Assembly (NCBI GenBank): GCA_000349905.1
Contig: KB722738.1
Span: forward strand, 987,551 to 1,051,550
Reading direction: 5' to 3'
Length of the DNA: 64,000 nucleotides
From: Volvariella volvacea V23
Taxonomy: Eukaryota; Basidiomycota; Agaricomycetes; Agaricales; Pluteaceae
Both the position numbers and the translations under genes were made by a program. The notes beneath the pieces are model-generated. The model was not told the origin of the DNA, did no database searches, and saw only the letters and a list, made by a program, of their open reading frames with translations. Below, piece by piece: positions 21,524-34,600 of this stretch. Position 1 is the stretch's first letter, and every line of letters begins with the position of its first letter.

Positions 21524-23599
21524 ATGCCCCCTTCACCCTTGAGAGCTTTCAGGGCTTCTCCGCGCCCTCAACAAGCCCCACGCCTGGTGGTCGGGCACCC
21601 GCGCAAATCCCGTAGTTCTGATCCAACCCTCCACGCCCCAAAACGCTTGGAACAGGAACACGCGTCTCGCTTGGCTATATTGTTAGAAGAAACTTCTGAT
21701 GCTTTACCCGATGCCTTTGGCGATGACCCCCCGGCAGACATCGACTTTACACCATCGCCATGGTCTCAAGATAGAATAGTTGAACTTAATGATGAACAAG
21801 ACAGCTTCATACCCGTGCCGATTCCAGATACCTCTGTACCAACCTCTGCACCCATTATACTCGACTATGGCGCAATAACTTCCTTTCCTACCCAAACTAG
21901 CCACTTCGCTCTCTCAACCACCATCAAGTCGCCATCCGTGTTCTCTGCTCTCCCCGCCCTTCCTTCACATACTAGCGCCGCATTTCTTACGTCTGTATCC
22001 TCAGGAGCCGCATTCCCTACTAGCAGCATGGAGTCCTACTCATCCGTCGCACAGGTAAACAATGCTCTGGATCGCAGCAGCCAACACCATCAAAAAATAC
22101 AGTCTCCTCACAAGGTCTCCACCGTCGTTATTGTGCTTCTGGCTATAGGCGCAGGTTGCATAGTTCTTGGACTGTTCTTTATCACCAGAGTTTGCTGGCG
22201 GCCTCATCGTCGAACGCGTCCACTCCCTTCTCTGCCAATGCCAAACGATGCCTATGGTGACGACAAACTCCATCCACCAGACTCACCTCTGTTCGGTGGC
22301 AATGAACGGTTCTCGATGCGATCTGCTATTGTCAGTATCCCTACTTGGACGCCCTATCCACGACCTAAACTAGACGACCAATTGAGTCATGCTGGAACTT
22401 CTACTACTGTTGTCCATAAGCCGGATGTCGTTGCGACTGGATCTGATATTGCAGTTTCCAACACGATTGGTGGCTCCAACTGCACGCCTAGTTGTTCTTT
22501 GGAAGGGCTACATCGTGATTCCTGCATTGCATCTCAGACACCCGCAAATTCACCCCGGCAAGCTCCTCTGGCTCAGCTTCAAGGTGCACTTGCTCGCGCT
22601 GCCACGAGAGTCTCAATGGCCTCCTTGTCTCTGTATCCCAATTCTCCACTGCCTCCAGAAAATATGGGAATCGCACTCGGCGGACCTACAGCTTTCACAG
22701 CCGACGGGCACCGCGTTCTCGACCGCACCAGGTCCAAAGCAAGTTTGCATAGGAGCAGGAGCAATTCGTTAATCGAAGAAGCATGCGAACAGGACAGAAT
22801 GTACTATCGAAATTCTCATGGTTTGGCTTACGACGGAGCTGACGTTTCCTCTCCGAGCATTGCAACGCGTATACACGCGCATCCTGCACACGTTATCTCT
22901 ACACCTCCTGCAATTCCGGTAAGCGGAGGTCGAGCCCGCATCAAATCTGCCTATCATGCGCCTGGTGCATATCCTCGTGTTTCTACACTGCCTTCCTTTC
23001 CTGGAAAACCAAGAATGACACCGGAGACGCCCGAGACGCAGCATCCCCTTCAGTCAACCCCGGACACACGACAAGACCGAAGCGCAGCAGCTGCATTGAC
23101 ATATGCTCTCGGGCTACACTCACCGGCTGAGTATTCATCAACGTCACCTCGACCCACTCTGTACCCAGACGATTCTGTGAGCATTGCGGGATCGCGGCGC
23201 ACGGCAAAAGATAATTGCACCCACAAGCGAGGTATTTCCGAGGTCGGCGATGGGCACCTGTCACTGCCTCCACTTGCGACTGAGCTCGACACAAGTTCTC
23301 TTGGAAGCCTAATGCTTATGGACTACAACCATGAGAAGCCACCAGAGGAAGGGCCCATACAAATTTTGAGTCGAAACGCGCCATCTGCCAGTTATGGAAG
23401 CACGAAACGGGATGATAAGCCGCCACGGGTGCCATCCCCGCCTCCTCTGCCCTCTTTATCCCAGATGGCGCTAGAACATGCTAATCCGCAGGCGTATGCC
23501 GAATACCGGAGCCCGACGTATAGCATCTTTGGCCTGTATGAACACGAAAGGAAGAGCAAGGCGATGAGCAACAGCAGCTCCCGACTTGTTCGGGATTAA
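21524..23599 (+). CDS. Single-pass transmembrane protein of unknown function
   Basis: Intronless 691-residue ORF. No N-terminal signal peptide is obvious: the start is basic and proline-rich (MPPSPLRAFRASPRPQQ). Residues about 100-195 are Ser/Thr/Pro-rich and could be an extracellular, O-glycosylated stalk. One hydrophobic segment near residues 205-226 (VVIVLLAIGAGCIVLGLFFI) is followed by basic WRPHRRTR, which predicts the C-terminal 460 residues in the cytoplasm. That tail is disordered, with many Ser/Pro motifs and a few Tyr-containing motifs. The layout is like fungal membrane sensors or septum/cell-wall anchors, but there is no domain I recognise. It shares a 421-bp divergent promoter with the checkpoint adaptor gene. 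Codon use looks like that of its neighbours. Confidence 0.72.
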   Translation: MPPSPLRAFRASPRPQQAPRLVVGHPRKSRSSDPTLHAPKRLEQEHASRLAILLEETSDALPDAFGDDPPADIDFTPSPWSQDRIVELNDEQDSFIPVPIPDTSVPTSAPIILDYGAITSFPTQTSHFALSTTIKSPSVFSALPALPSHTSAAFLTSVSSGAAFPTSSMESYSSVAQVNNALDRSSQHHQKIQSPHKVSTVVIVLLAIGAGCIVLGLFFITRVCWRPHRRTRPLPSLPMPNDAYGDDKLHPPDSPLFGGNERFSMRSAIVSIPTWTPYPRPKLDDQLSHAGTSTTVVHKPDVVATGSDIAVSNTIGGSNCTPSCSLEGLHRDSCIASQTPANSPRQAPLAQLQGALARAATRVSMASLSLYPNSPLPPENMGIALGGPTAFTADGHRVLDRTRSKASLHRSRSNSLIEEACEQDRMYYRNSHGLAYDGADVSSPSIATRIHAHPAHVISTPPAIPVSGGRARIKSAYHAPGAYPRVSTLPSFPGKPRMTPETPETQHPLQSTPDTRQDRSAAAALTYALGLHSPAEYSSTSPRPTLYPDDSVSIAGSRRTAKDNCTHKRGISEVGDGHLSLPPLATELDTSSLGSLMLMDYNHEKPPEEGPIQILSRNAPSASYGSTKRDDKPPRVPSPPPLPSLSQMALEHANPQAYAEYRSPTYSIFGLYEHERKSKAMSNSSSRLVRD

Positions 23600-23903
23600 G
23601 GACTAGATAGATATAGTACTATTCTGCACAGCCTAATGATAAGCATAGCCTGGGGTGCAAAGTAAAACGAAAGAATGATTGTCCAGCCTGGTGTGGTATG
23701 AAGTGTTTGGGATCAGCTGAGTACAAATAGTCTAAGCCAATGCTGCGCCAAGCAGTAACTCACATATCGCGGCTAAATATTTCCCTCTTCCTTCTGCTCC
23801 TCCACCCATCTAGACTACTTCTGGGCACTAATCTCTTGTTCTGTTTCCCCTCAGTCATCATCTCTCTCAGTAGTCCGTCACTGTCTTGCGTGCTCTTCGT
23901 TTG

Positions 23904-25556
23904 ATGTCAAAATACCATGGCAATGCACCAGGGAACTTCTCTACAAATGACTTCAACCTAAACAGAGGTGGTGGGCGTAATCCCGTGGACGAAGAGGCTG
24001 GCTTCATGGTGGAACACAATTCCGCTGGTGCTCCTACCAATATACCCGCTATCCCAGCTGTATGGGGAATTCCTCTCAAATACATATCGTGAGTCCCGCG
24101 TGATCGCGCTTCGTCTTCGTGGTAGCGAGCTTGTTGAATATGGCTAGCGCACCGATAAGCTATCCTTCACGCCATGCTCGCTATCCTCACTCATCTTCAT
24201 CGCGTACTTATGCTCATTTTCGCAGGCTCGTAACGTTGGCCATTCAGAACTCGATGTTGACTCTTATCATGCACTATTCCCGTGTATCCTCCGCGCCTTC
24301 TCAAACGTACTCGGCAGCCACAGCTGTACTCATGAACGAAATTTTGAAGGGCACAATTTCCATAGTCATTGCATTCCTTAATATCGACCCATCTACACTG
24401 GTAGGAACGAGTGGGGCCCCATCATGGCATCCCCGTGTCTGCATGCTGCGCGCGCAAAAGTTATACCGGGATGTATTCAGTTCGGATTGTTGGAAGCTAT
24501 CTATTCCTGCTATTCTTTATGGTGTGTGGCGAGTTTCATTTACCCTCGTTTTCTCCTAGCTCAAAACTTCGCTCTGCAGTAATTCAGAATAATCTGCAAT
24601 ATGTAGCAGCATCTAACCTCGACGCGGCAACCTTCCAAGTCAGTTACCAGATGAAGATTCTGACCACTGCGGCCTTCTCTGTTGTTTTGCTACGCAAGAA
24701 ATTGACGTCGGTTCAATGGCTAGCGCTATTTTCTCTTGCCATCGGCGTGGGCATAGTCCAAATACAATCGGGTGGCTCAAGTTCTAGCTCTTTAACCCAG
24801 CATGATAGTGCTATGAACCCACTGAAGGGATTCATTGCCGTCGCATCGGCTTGCTTCACATCTGGTCTTGCTGGCGTCTACTTTGAGATGGTTCTCAAAA
24901 ATTCCCAGGCGGACCTCTGGGTTCGAAATGTTCAGCTGTCGTTCTTCTCCTTGCTTCCTGCCCTCGTTCCTATAATCCTTTCCCATACAACACAAGGCTC
25001 CGGATCACCTCAAGATGGGTTCTTCCTGTCCCTTTTCCACGATTTTGGAGCTTGGGCGTGGGCGACCGTCATGGTTCAAGTCCTGGGTGGTTTAATAACA
25101 GCGTTGGTGATCAAATATGCGGACAATATTCTCAAGGGCTTTGCTACAAGTCTCAGCATTGTCATATCCTTCCTCGCGTCTGTCGCCCTCTTCGACTTTC
25201 AAATCACTGTAACGTTCCTGCTTGGCTCGGGAATTGTGCTTATCGCGACATGGTTGTACAATCAGCCAAAGCGTCTTACGTTCCTCCCTCCTGTCAAGGA
25301 TAATTGGAGCTTGGGCGGGTGGTCAGAAAAGATCTGGAATGGCATCCCAACCATCAGATCATCCCCATACTCTTCTCTGGGTACCCTAAATAGCCCTGTG
25401 GCTATTTCGGCTTCCGCTTCATCCTACTCCCTGACGAGGTTATCATCCACCAGTTCGATATCTTCGCTGGCATCCTCCACTATGTCATCATCAATCATTA
25501 CCCCACCACTGCACGGTGATTCCAAGGATGGCTCACGATTTGCATTTACACGATAG
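23904..25556 (+). CDS. UDP-galactose/nucleotide-sugar transporter (SLC35A family)
   Basis: Exon 1 (23904-24088) encodes a hydrophilic N-terminus ending WGIPLKYIS. Exon 2 begins LVTLAIQNSMLTLIMHYSRV and has TYSAATAVLMNEILKGTISI. After KLYRDVFSSDCWKLSIPAIL a short intron leads to VIQNNLQYVAASNLDAATFQ, then VSYQMKILTTAAFSV, WLALFSLAIGVGIVQIQ, SGLAGVYFEMVLKNSQ and VIKYADNILKGFATSLSIVI. These are the classic motifs of the nucleotide-sugar transporter family, with about ten membrane segments in the Golgi membrane. Closest known fungal example is S. pombe Gms1 (UDP-galactose); the substrate is inferred. The C-terminal tail (about 90 residues) is Ser-rich and cytosolic. The ATG at 23904 is the first true ATG; the open frame upstream starts with TTG. 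Confidence 0.92.
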
Positions 25557-25974
25557 CCAATAATATCAATGCTTGCCTTATTTTACGCCCGATTACTACC
25601 ATTTCGAACACTTTACGATACCCAGGTCTTGTATTCAAGAGCAGGTCCTACCATCATGACCAAGAACTTCCCTATTTAGAACTTCCCTCCACGCCTTTCA
25701 ATTCACTAGCGTATCTTTATCTTGGAATTCACTCTGGACATATCGATCATTTCGTTCTTCACTTGCTTCCCCGCTTTGCTATTGATGGCATTTTTTTTAC
25801 TTTATTACCTTCTGTTGATGAAACTCTTGCACGACCTGTTGAACTCTTTCTAGCTCATAAATTCACGAAGTTACTCTTGATCAGATTCCCTTCTTATATA
25901 CATAAAAACACAAGCAATACAACAATACAAAGCATGAACAACTGATAGATAGACTCAGCAATAACTCTTTCACC
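25557..25974. other. Convergent intergenic region, 418 bp
   Basis: Between the stop codons of the nucleotide-sugar transporter and the transhydrogenase. AT- and pyrimidine-rich with no coding signal seen; expected to hold both 3' UTRs and polyadenylation signals. Confidence 0.5.
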
Positions 25975-28900
25975 CTAAGACTGGAGTTTAGCCTCCAGAC
26001 GGCGCTTAAGGGCTACAGAATAGAACTCAGTTTCGAGCCAAACAAAAAGAGAGGACCACATACCGTCACATGTGTCCTTGGCGTCTCCAAATAGCATCTT
26101 CGTGTTTGGCATATAGAACATAGGGTTAGGTACATCAGCTGCACAGAAAGAGAACTACCATCAGCAGAAGCACGGAATTCACATTAATGTGCTACCTACC
26201 ATAACCACTAGCCAAGCCTCGCTTCATCACGATAACCTGCTTGCTCTTCCAGGCTTGCAGTACAGGCATTCCCTATACAGTACAATCAATCGACACTGTC
26301 ACTAAAAGCGTGTTTGAAACACATACAGCGATCGCCGAGCCTGGTTCCAGAGCGATAGGGTTAACAGTATCATTAGCACCAATGACGAGGGTCACATCAG
26401 TGTCCTTGAAATCGTCATTAATTTCATCCATCTCGAGTACAACTACCACACACAGTAAGTAAGGGTTCTTTGACGATGGAATTTGACTTACTGTCGTATG
26501 GAACTGAAGCTTCTGCAAGGAGAACGTTGCATTGGCCGGGCATACGGCCAGCAACAGGGTGGATTGCAAACTGGATATGGAATTTAGTAGACATTCAAGA
26601 GAGCAAATTAAGGTACTTACTCTGACGTTAACGCCTTTGGCACGAAGCATGGCACAAATCTCAGAGATAGCATATTGTGCCTTTGCCACCGCCATTCCAT
26701 AGCCGACAACCTATTTCTGTATGAGGACAAGGCTATCTCTGTGATGCTTTCGTGGACTTACTAGAATAACGCTATCAGCATTGGCAAGGGCGTCAACAGT
26801 ATCATCTACGCTGGTTTTTGTAATGGCCCCTTCAATTTTATGGGTCTCTGCTGTTGCACCACTCCCAATACCACCAAACAACACATTGGTAAGGGACCTA
26901 TTCATGGCCACACACTGAAACGAATATAAATCTCAGAGTTATGCAGCAAAAGTGTTTTCATACCATGATATATGACAAAATTGAGCCACTGACACCAATC
27001 AATGCCCCAACAGTGGTGAGGAGTGGATTATCCAGCATGAAGCCTAGTACGAAGTTAGTCTAGGCCAGATTGACTGTGCGCAATAAATATCACCTTCTGC
27101 CACAAGGGCAAAACCACTGTTGTAGTGTCATGTCAGCAAGTTACTGTGGTCCAGAAGGATAGCTTACGAATAGGCATTCAAAACAGTAATAACAACAGCT
27201 AAGAGTATCATTAAAGCAATGAGACTAGGTCTACAGGTAGATCGAAATTAACTTACGCATATCTGCACCACCTATAGCAGCAGTCGTCGTGTAACCCTTG
27301 ATGAAACTCAGAATAGTACTAGCTCCTAAGTATCCAGCCGCAACGAGTGGCGTTGCTGGTACCATAGACAAGAACCCAGCCATAGTCAAAGCGTTGGCTC
27401 CGAGAAGCGTCGAGTTGACGATGTGCTTTCCTGGCAATGCAAGAGGTCTCGAAGACATACGGGCCGCGAGCTTAAGGAACGCGACGAGGGAGCCAGTGAA
27501 TGTGATGCCGCCTTGTTTCGGTTGGGTCACAACCACAGTTCAAGAAGCAACAAAAGGACTTACCAATGACAACACCCAGATAAGCGGTAGTCATGTGAAG
27601 CGTAGTTAAGTGGCTCAGGTCAGTGAGTACACTCCCGATACTGGTGAGGACTGCAGACAACCCGACGATAGAATGCAGCAAAGCGACAGTTTGAGGAAGT
27701 TCAGTTGGGGTGACCCTACGCCCAATAACTGCTCCAACGGCGCCTCCAATTGTTGCCACTCCAGCAAATTGGGCAATTACGGCAGGCGGAAAGCCAACGG
27801 CAGCAAGTGACGCCAATACACCTGAGCCAACCCCAAGAATACCCAAAACGTTGCCTTGTCTTGCGGTAGTTTGTGACGCAAGGCCCGATAGAGAACCTAA
27901 TTCCATCCATTAACACGGTCCATTTTTAATCAAGATGGGGATGATAGTCACCAATGCAGAGAATGCTGCTTGTCAGATATCCAGCCTGTACAAGCCCAGC
28001 CATTCCTGTACTCGCTGCGGCGAGAAAACCTCCTGTGAAAACGACAGCAGGGACGCCATATAGCCATGGATACTCGGGTGGGTCGCTGGGGCCTAGGCAG
28101 TCGGAGACCCGTGCTCAGCCATTAGTCTCATTAATTAATCAATGTCTCAACTTACGTTTGAACATATCTAGCATGCGCTTCGTAATGACGAAGCCACCTG
28201 CTACATTGACACTCGCTAATAGCACAGCTAGAGCTCCCAAAGTCTGTGGGATGGTCCCAGGGAAGTAGCCACCTCCCATAACGAACATGCCGGCAACACC
28301 AACCTAGGCGACAATACGAGTATGAGCATATGTACAATGGTCAAACACTAGCAGTCGTACCAAGCCCGAGATGGCATTAGTCACAGACATGAGGGGGGAG
28401 TGCAATGCAGGAGTAACACCCCAGATGACACTGGTGTTGTGGTATTTCAATAATGACATGGCGAAGATCGTGCATGCACATACCGATAACCCACAAGGCC
28501 TGCAAGGCCAAATGTGAAGAAGTTGTCCATGAAGGAAGTTGCTGTGGCCTTTCCTAGTGCTACCACCCCACCCATGCCCGCTGTAACAGTCGCGACTTCT
28601 CGCGTAGCCTTTTGCCATGGTGTGATGGCTGTCACTTGAGTTTCTTCCTTCGCAGGAGGTGCCTTCACGGGTGGTGGCATCACACGAGGAACTGACGGCA
28701 ATACCTGACCTTGATGTACCGAAAGAGAGCCCCGAATAACCTCATCATTTAAATCGATTACAAATTTACCGTCACCACCCATCGACAGCAAGAACTTTGT
28801 AATGTTGTTCGAGTACAGCGTGGATGATTGCGTGGGCAACCGGGATGGTAGATCAGTGTAACCTAGGCCATGTAAGCTATTTACTCAGGGACAAAGAGTA

Positions 28901-30382
28901 TTGCAAGACGAACCAATGATTGTAACTCCTTCATGGACGTACAATTCACCAGGACGAGTAACTTCGCAGTTTCCTCCTGTTTCAGCAGCCAGATCCACAA
29001 TAACAGAGCCTTTCTTCATAATTGATACCATATCCCGCGTGATGAGCTTAGGCGCTGGTTTCCCAGGAATGAGTGCCTAGGTGGTGGGTCAAAGATGAGC
29101 TAATACCCGACGGTGCAGCTTACAGTGGTAATGACGATGTCTACGTCCTTGCACTGCTCCCGGAACAAGGCCATTTCAGCTTCAATGAATTCCTTTGACA
29201 TGACTTTGGCATAACCGCCACCACCACCGCCTTCCTCCTTGATGGAAACCTCAAGAAATTCGGCGCCTAGGGATTGCACCTGCTCGCGCGCCTCTGACCG
29301 TGTGTCAAAACCACGAACAATCGCTCCAAGACGCCGTGCCTTGTGGTCAATGTCATTAATACATCCGTTTTGTTGATCGTGTGACTTACAGTTGCTATTG
29401 CGCTCAGTCCTGCAACACCAGCACCAATGATCAAAACTTTGCCCGGGGGAATCTATGGAAAAAAAGTCAGGGTTGTTGGAGTAAATTGGCGTAAGTATTT
29501 TCTCACTTTTCTAAGAGGACGTCAGTGACTATAGTGGTTAGATCCAAACGATGGCTTACCCAGCTGCGGTAACCTGACCAGTCAAGAATCGTCCAAAATG
29601 ATTAGAAGCCTCTAAAACTGCTTTGTATCCTGAAATATTTGCCATGGAGCTGAGCAACGCGTGAGTTTACATGCCAAGGAAATGGGCGTATATGCAGTGG
29701 CCACACCTCAATGCATCAAATTCTTGGGCACGAGATATCCGGGGTATCATATCCATCTGCCCATGTATGAGTGATCACCCGCCCAATAGAAAGATGCAAA
29801 CTTACCGCAAATACGTTAGCTTTGCGAGAAGCAAGGGTATCCACGACAGCCTGGTTCTGTGACGGATAGAGAAATGAGATGATCGTGCTCCCTTCCTTAA
29901 CCAGCCCATCCTCTTGGCCGTGAAGAGGTGGTCGAACTTTGAGTAGAATGTCCGTGGAATCGAAAAGTTGGTCGCGAGAAACAATGGTAGCCCCAGCCTT
30001 TGTGTACTGGTCGTCAAAAAATTGTGCATTTATACCCGCATCTTTCTCAACCAACACTCGTGCGAAACCCTTCTTACGAAGCAATGCCGCGTTTTGGGGT
30101 GTTAAGGCAACCCGATACTCGTTTGGAAAGGTCTCCCGAGGAACACCGATAGTAAGATCAGAGTACGGAATGCCTGCTGGTGGTGGATTGGCACCATCGG
30201 GTTGGTTCAATAGACGGCGTGACGTATGGAAGCATCTTCGCCCTACAGACCAAGGTTAATGGAGTCTGCGGGGACTCGAGGACCGACCGACCTGAAGCTA
30301 GTGTGGTGGCCGTCGCTGTGTAAAGCGAAAGCCTGCGGCAGTTGGTGGCAATAGCCAGCGCACAGGATGGCCCAAAAGCCAT
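25975..30382 (-). CDS. NNT: Proton-translocating NAD(P) transhydrogenase, mitochondrial
   Basis: Long gene with roughly 15 short introns. ATG at 30382 ([20 protein letters not shown]), then [11 protein letters not shown]: together a mitochondrial presequence. Domain I (NAD(H)): [74 protein letters not shown]. Domain II (membrane): [73 protein letters not shown]. Domain III (NADP(H)): [73 protein letters not shown]. All three domains are in one polypeptide in the animal order, alpha then beta. The enzyme uses the inner-membrane proton gradient to reduce NADP+ with NADH. Stop at 25975. Yeast S. cerevisiae lacks it, while many filamentous fungi keep it. Confidence 0.95.
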
Positions 30383-30662
30383 ATCGAATGGCTCTGGAGG
30401 GACAGCTGGTATTGGTCTGGCAACACCGATGACTGCATCTCAACCAGCTTTTAGCCGCCGGATATCGCCGTTGATGGACCTAAGCGGGCCGAGCCCGTGA
30501 TAATGCCCACGTGGACCTATTATTACCCCACAATTTCCCCAGGATTCAACTCCAAATTTCAATCTATCGCCGATCACCTCAAGGACCAACAAAACGATCT
30601 GATAATTCAACGTGTCACACACAACATGCCCCAATGCCAAGGCCCATCACGCCAGAGTCTTT
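30383..30662. other. Intergenic region upstream of NNT
   Basis: Separates the NNT start from the end of the RtcB-family gene. Probably holds the NNT promoter and the RtcB 3' UTR. No coding signal was recognised. Confidence 0.4.
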
Positions 30663-31411
30663 CTAGATCTGATGCACACCGTCCTCCCCCTGCCGTGTTT
30701 TGTAGGTCACGACGGGTCGAAAAACGGCTACTCCGCTGCAAATCCCGTGCTCCTCCATATCTTCAACGACACAACCAACATCCTTGTATGCCTCCGGCCT
30801 TTCTTCGAGCAAAAGATTCGGATCAGTGCAGATAACCGCCGAGCCTAGCGATGTTGTCGTTAGACTTGATTTAGCTATTTTTGTCCCTCCATGCATCGCG
30901 TTGCGTCCATGTCTTCTTCCAGCTCCATGTGCCAGAGACTGTACTAATGATTTCAAGCACGTTATTATCCATTCAACCTGCTACGGACCGAAGAAATACT
31001 TACTGTTGAGCTGTCCATCACCGGTAGGTTGTAACAGCCAGGAAAAACCCCCCCTGCTCCCAGGACAGGGAACAATTCCCTTGTCCGCAGGGGCAGCACC
31101 CTTCCTATGGACCCATAGCAGCTGAGCAACGCCACCTTCGCTATTTTGTAGTTCGTGTCTCGTCACCGAGTTGTGCGTAACATCAATTAGTTTCCTCAGG
31201 CCAGGTGATTCTGGTTCAGACTCTAGATAAATGCATTCCTTGATTCGATGGGCAACTAGATCACGGTTCGCAATGGCCCACTGTACTGCGTAATCGTGCT
31301 CCACGAGATATGCTTCTAACTCAGGTGAATCAGGGGTGATGTATGGATTGGATTTATTGACGGTTTGGCTCGCTAGAATAGAGGCGCCCAGCCCGCAGGA
31401 GCCGGTGTGAA

Positions 31412-31460
31412 CTGTATACGTGTCAGAGAAGCTGAGTTTGGCTACACTGGAAAAACTCGC
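31412..31460 (-). other. GC-AG intron of the RtcB-family gene
   Basis: A 49-bp intron with donor GCGAGT and acceptor ATACAG on the minus strand. Removing it joins YLL to VHTGS in frame, which restores the family motif (YLLVHSGS in relatives). No GT donor nearby gives a continuous frame. Confidence 0.75.
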
Positions 31461-31471
31461 CAAGCAAATAG

Positions 31472-31479
31472 AGTGCCCC
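31472..31479. repeat. Target-site duplication, left copy (AGTGCCCC)
   Basis: Eight bases identical to 39634-39641. The left side (AAATAG) is RtcB sequence and the right side is the LINE 5' end. The flanking bases differ from those of the right copy, so the repeat is exactly 8 bp. Confidence 0.8.
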
Positions 31480-31605
31480 ATCCCTTCTTGACTTCCTACC
31501 ACTACCTTCCTATTTGGGAAGACAGTGAGAGACCGTCGTAGACAGTGATCTAGAGCTATCCGATACTATATACGAGCGCATTAAGAGTCTTCAAGCACGA
31601 CGAGA

Positions 31606-34600
31606 ATGAAACCGGCTGGCGATCGCAAGATCGTCACGATCGGTGACAATCAGCCCAACGTCGAGGGCTCAGACGGTGAGCGCTCTGCCTCACCAATCTC
31701 CCAATTCTCTCCCACCCCCCCACCACCTAAACCCTCTCCCCCCTCCTCTATCCGCTCCGTTCACTCGACAACAAAGACCACTAGGTCATTCGTTCAAACT
31801 TTGAAAGGCGCCGCGAAAGCAGCCACATATGCGATTGGCCAAGGAAAGCCTAGCTCGAGCAAGGCCTCCAAGGCAAAGGAAATGGACACCGCCCCCGAAG
31901 GGGAACGTGACATTACTCCGACCCAACACCATGCCTCTAAGGCTGGTGATATTAAAGCTGCTGTCCTCGCGCAAGAGGAAGCCATTTTCGAAAGGGTGGC
32001 GAATTGGACGCCCCCCAACAATGATCATTTAGTACAATGGGACCCCCTTTCGGGGACCCGTGGTGATATTGACATGAACACCTTTCTAGGGTGCGAATTT
32101 AAGGCTGCGGCCTATACGAAAAGATATGACATTAGAGGGTGGCTCCTATATCGCCATCTGTCATACCCGAACACTGAAGTATATATATACCTCCTGGTGG
32201 ATATTCCACTGGAGGAAATGCAGGTAAGCTACTTCCTTGCGTGCTGTGGCTTACAAATATTCCCAGAAGAAATGCGGGACTATCAAGTCCCGATGTGTAT
32301 CATCAAGCATCTCACCAACGTGGGGTCAGACTCGAACCCTCATTGGATTCTGGCTGGGGATGCAAACCCCTTCATCCCTGTCCACCGTGTAGGTACGACA
32401 GACGATGATGCAGTGGGAGACCTCTATTCGTCCCCCCAACCGACACAAGGTCCGATAGGACAAATTAAACAAGAGGAGGCTGACGGCCCCCTAGACTCAA
32501 CACCCCGAGAGGCCATAGCCCCTACAGGGATATCAAACAATCCCGAATCTTGGGGAGAATCCCCAGCCATAACATATAGAACCCCATCCCTCGAACTTCC
32601 GACGAGAACGGACAAAGGTAAAGAAAAGGAGAGATCAATGTCTCCCCATCGTTACTTATCTCCCACTCCGTTACCCACTGGCCCGACGCCACCGGGCAAT
32701 CAGCTCGCCGTATTTCCCCAAGTAGATGTCCCCTTTTCAAACCCTATCGTCCCTCAAGGGGTCCCGATGGGAGGTTCGGTCAGGGGTCACCCCGACCAAA
32801 TTGACTCGGCGGGGAATAGATTTTTGTTTGGGGTTACACAATCGCCGATCATCCCGGACCATAACTGGCACGTGTTCCCATGCAGCGAGGATAGAAATGC
32901 GGCTGTAAAAGGAATTAATATTACGGAGACGTTGAGAAAGGGTACGAACGGGAAAAAACATATCCCAACCCCTTTTCCGAAAAATGAAAATGTGTACATC
33001 AGAAGCTGGGACGATGTTCTGGTGATCCCTAAAGGGGAATACATAGCTGCCGGGGGACGCAACGGAAAATTCAAATCCAAAACATATGGATCGAATATCA
33101 TCCCTGACGTTCCCCAAGCAGCCTTTGTTGATGAAGGGGACTCAGACGCATGGGCCGAATGGTCTGTTGAAGCCATGAGGAATATAGCCTTCATCACTGA
33201 CTTTGGCAGATACGACATGATAGCGAGAGGTCTGACGGACCCAGCACAATTCGATAAGATCTCGGTATTCTCCACTGAACAAAAGAGGGATTTAATAGCC
33301 CTTATGATACAACTGATAACAAGCCTACCCACAGATGCTACGACCGAAGCAAACTGGCTACGATCAATCAACCGAACAATGCCCTGAATATACGGGGAAA
33401 AAGCCAAAGACCTGGCGACACGTGTCGTCCAAATCGAAGCCTCCATCCGCTCCACCGATAGGGCTTGTGATTATATTCATCGAGATTATATGTCGTTTGC
33501 AGGAGCACAAGACGGTAAGACACTGACACGAGAATGGAAGAAATGGTCGCGTCAGTTCTACGCGAAGTACGGATACGCCAACACATGGAGAAAAGACCCG
33601 TTGCAACCGTCAATCCCGCAAGTATGGGCTGCGATGGTTAAAGGCGACAAAATCAAGAATATAGACGTATCCGGACGCCCCGAACCTCACCAGGTCGTCC
33701 AACGAATGGTAGCGCAGTGGCTTCCAGACCAGAAGGCCACCAAGTCCAATGCGCCCCCCAAACCGTCGTACTCCATTAGAGAAACGTCCGTCGTTATGGA
33801 CTCGTACGATAAAGTTATGCACGCTACCTCGCACTTACCCCGCAAATTTCAAGTGCAGATAGTTAACACCATGGCGACGGGCACGGCGCAGAGCCCCATA
33901 AATGTCGACGACGCTTCCCCTAGCCAAGTTAGGATATCGACCCCGCCTCCACCGGTTCCTCCTCAAAACACACGCCCACAACGGAAGAACCCGCCATCCT
34001 CCATAATCGTCCCGACACCGTCACGACCCGAATCCCTACGTCAACCTGCCGACAAATTGAATACCTCCTCTGCCGCTGCTAACGCTTCCAAAGTAGAGGG
34101 CCCGACACCACCAAAACCCTCTTTTGCACAAGCCGCGGCGAGGGGCTCCACTGCTCTGCCTCCCTCCAGGCCTAAAACCTGGATCCCAATGCCACAGAAA
34201 TCAGAGAAAACGCCAAAGAAGGAGGAGAGGACCGTGTTTCACGAAAAGAATGTCACCAACACCCTCTCCCCTAATACAATAGTTGCTAGGATCGTCATCA
34301 ATGAACCGACCCATGTTGAAGCCATCGCAACCCTCCTTGCTACGAAGAGGGAAGCGATCTTCGGACTGGACCCAGAGCTTATCGTTATTGATGAAGGCCC
34401 TAAACACGTAGTCTTTAAGGCCTCTAATCAAGATGCGGCAAATAAAATTCTGGAAGCGTACAATGACATGGCAGCCGAATACTCTCGAAAGTTCGACAAA
34501 GACCCGAAATACTCGAACTTTTTCGCTGCCACCACTAAAGTTCAAAACACGGCGTACGTGACCACCTCCACCAATAAAACTGACCGCTTTGGTAGACAAT

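Larger units (their letters stand above)
30663..31479 (-). pseudogene. RtcB-family RNA ligase, 3' half, separated from its 5' half by a LINE insertion
   Basis: This segment continues the gene whose 5' half is at 39634-40506. Counting from the LINE edge, it has 19 exon bases (31479-31461) reading into CTL-YLL. Then comes an intron of 49 bp (31460-31412) with a GC donor (GCGAGT) and acceptor TATACAG, then VHTGSCGLG, the HSGSRG-type metal-binding signature. Later motifs: THNSVTRHE; RKGAAPADKGIVPCPGSRGG; and, after another intron, LAHGAGRRHGR, which carries the histidine that is guanylylated in RtcB. The end reads FRPVVTYKTRQG with the stop at 30663. RtcB ligates 2',3'-cyclic phosphate to 5'-OH RNA ends using GTP and Mn. 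As the gene stands no complete product can be made from this locus. Confidence 0.88.

Noticed and set aside
33385..33387. In-frame TGA as selenocysteine or recoding site
   Set aside because: No context for recoding in a fungal nucleus; two further TAG stops in ORF2 show ordinary decay.
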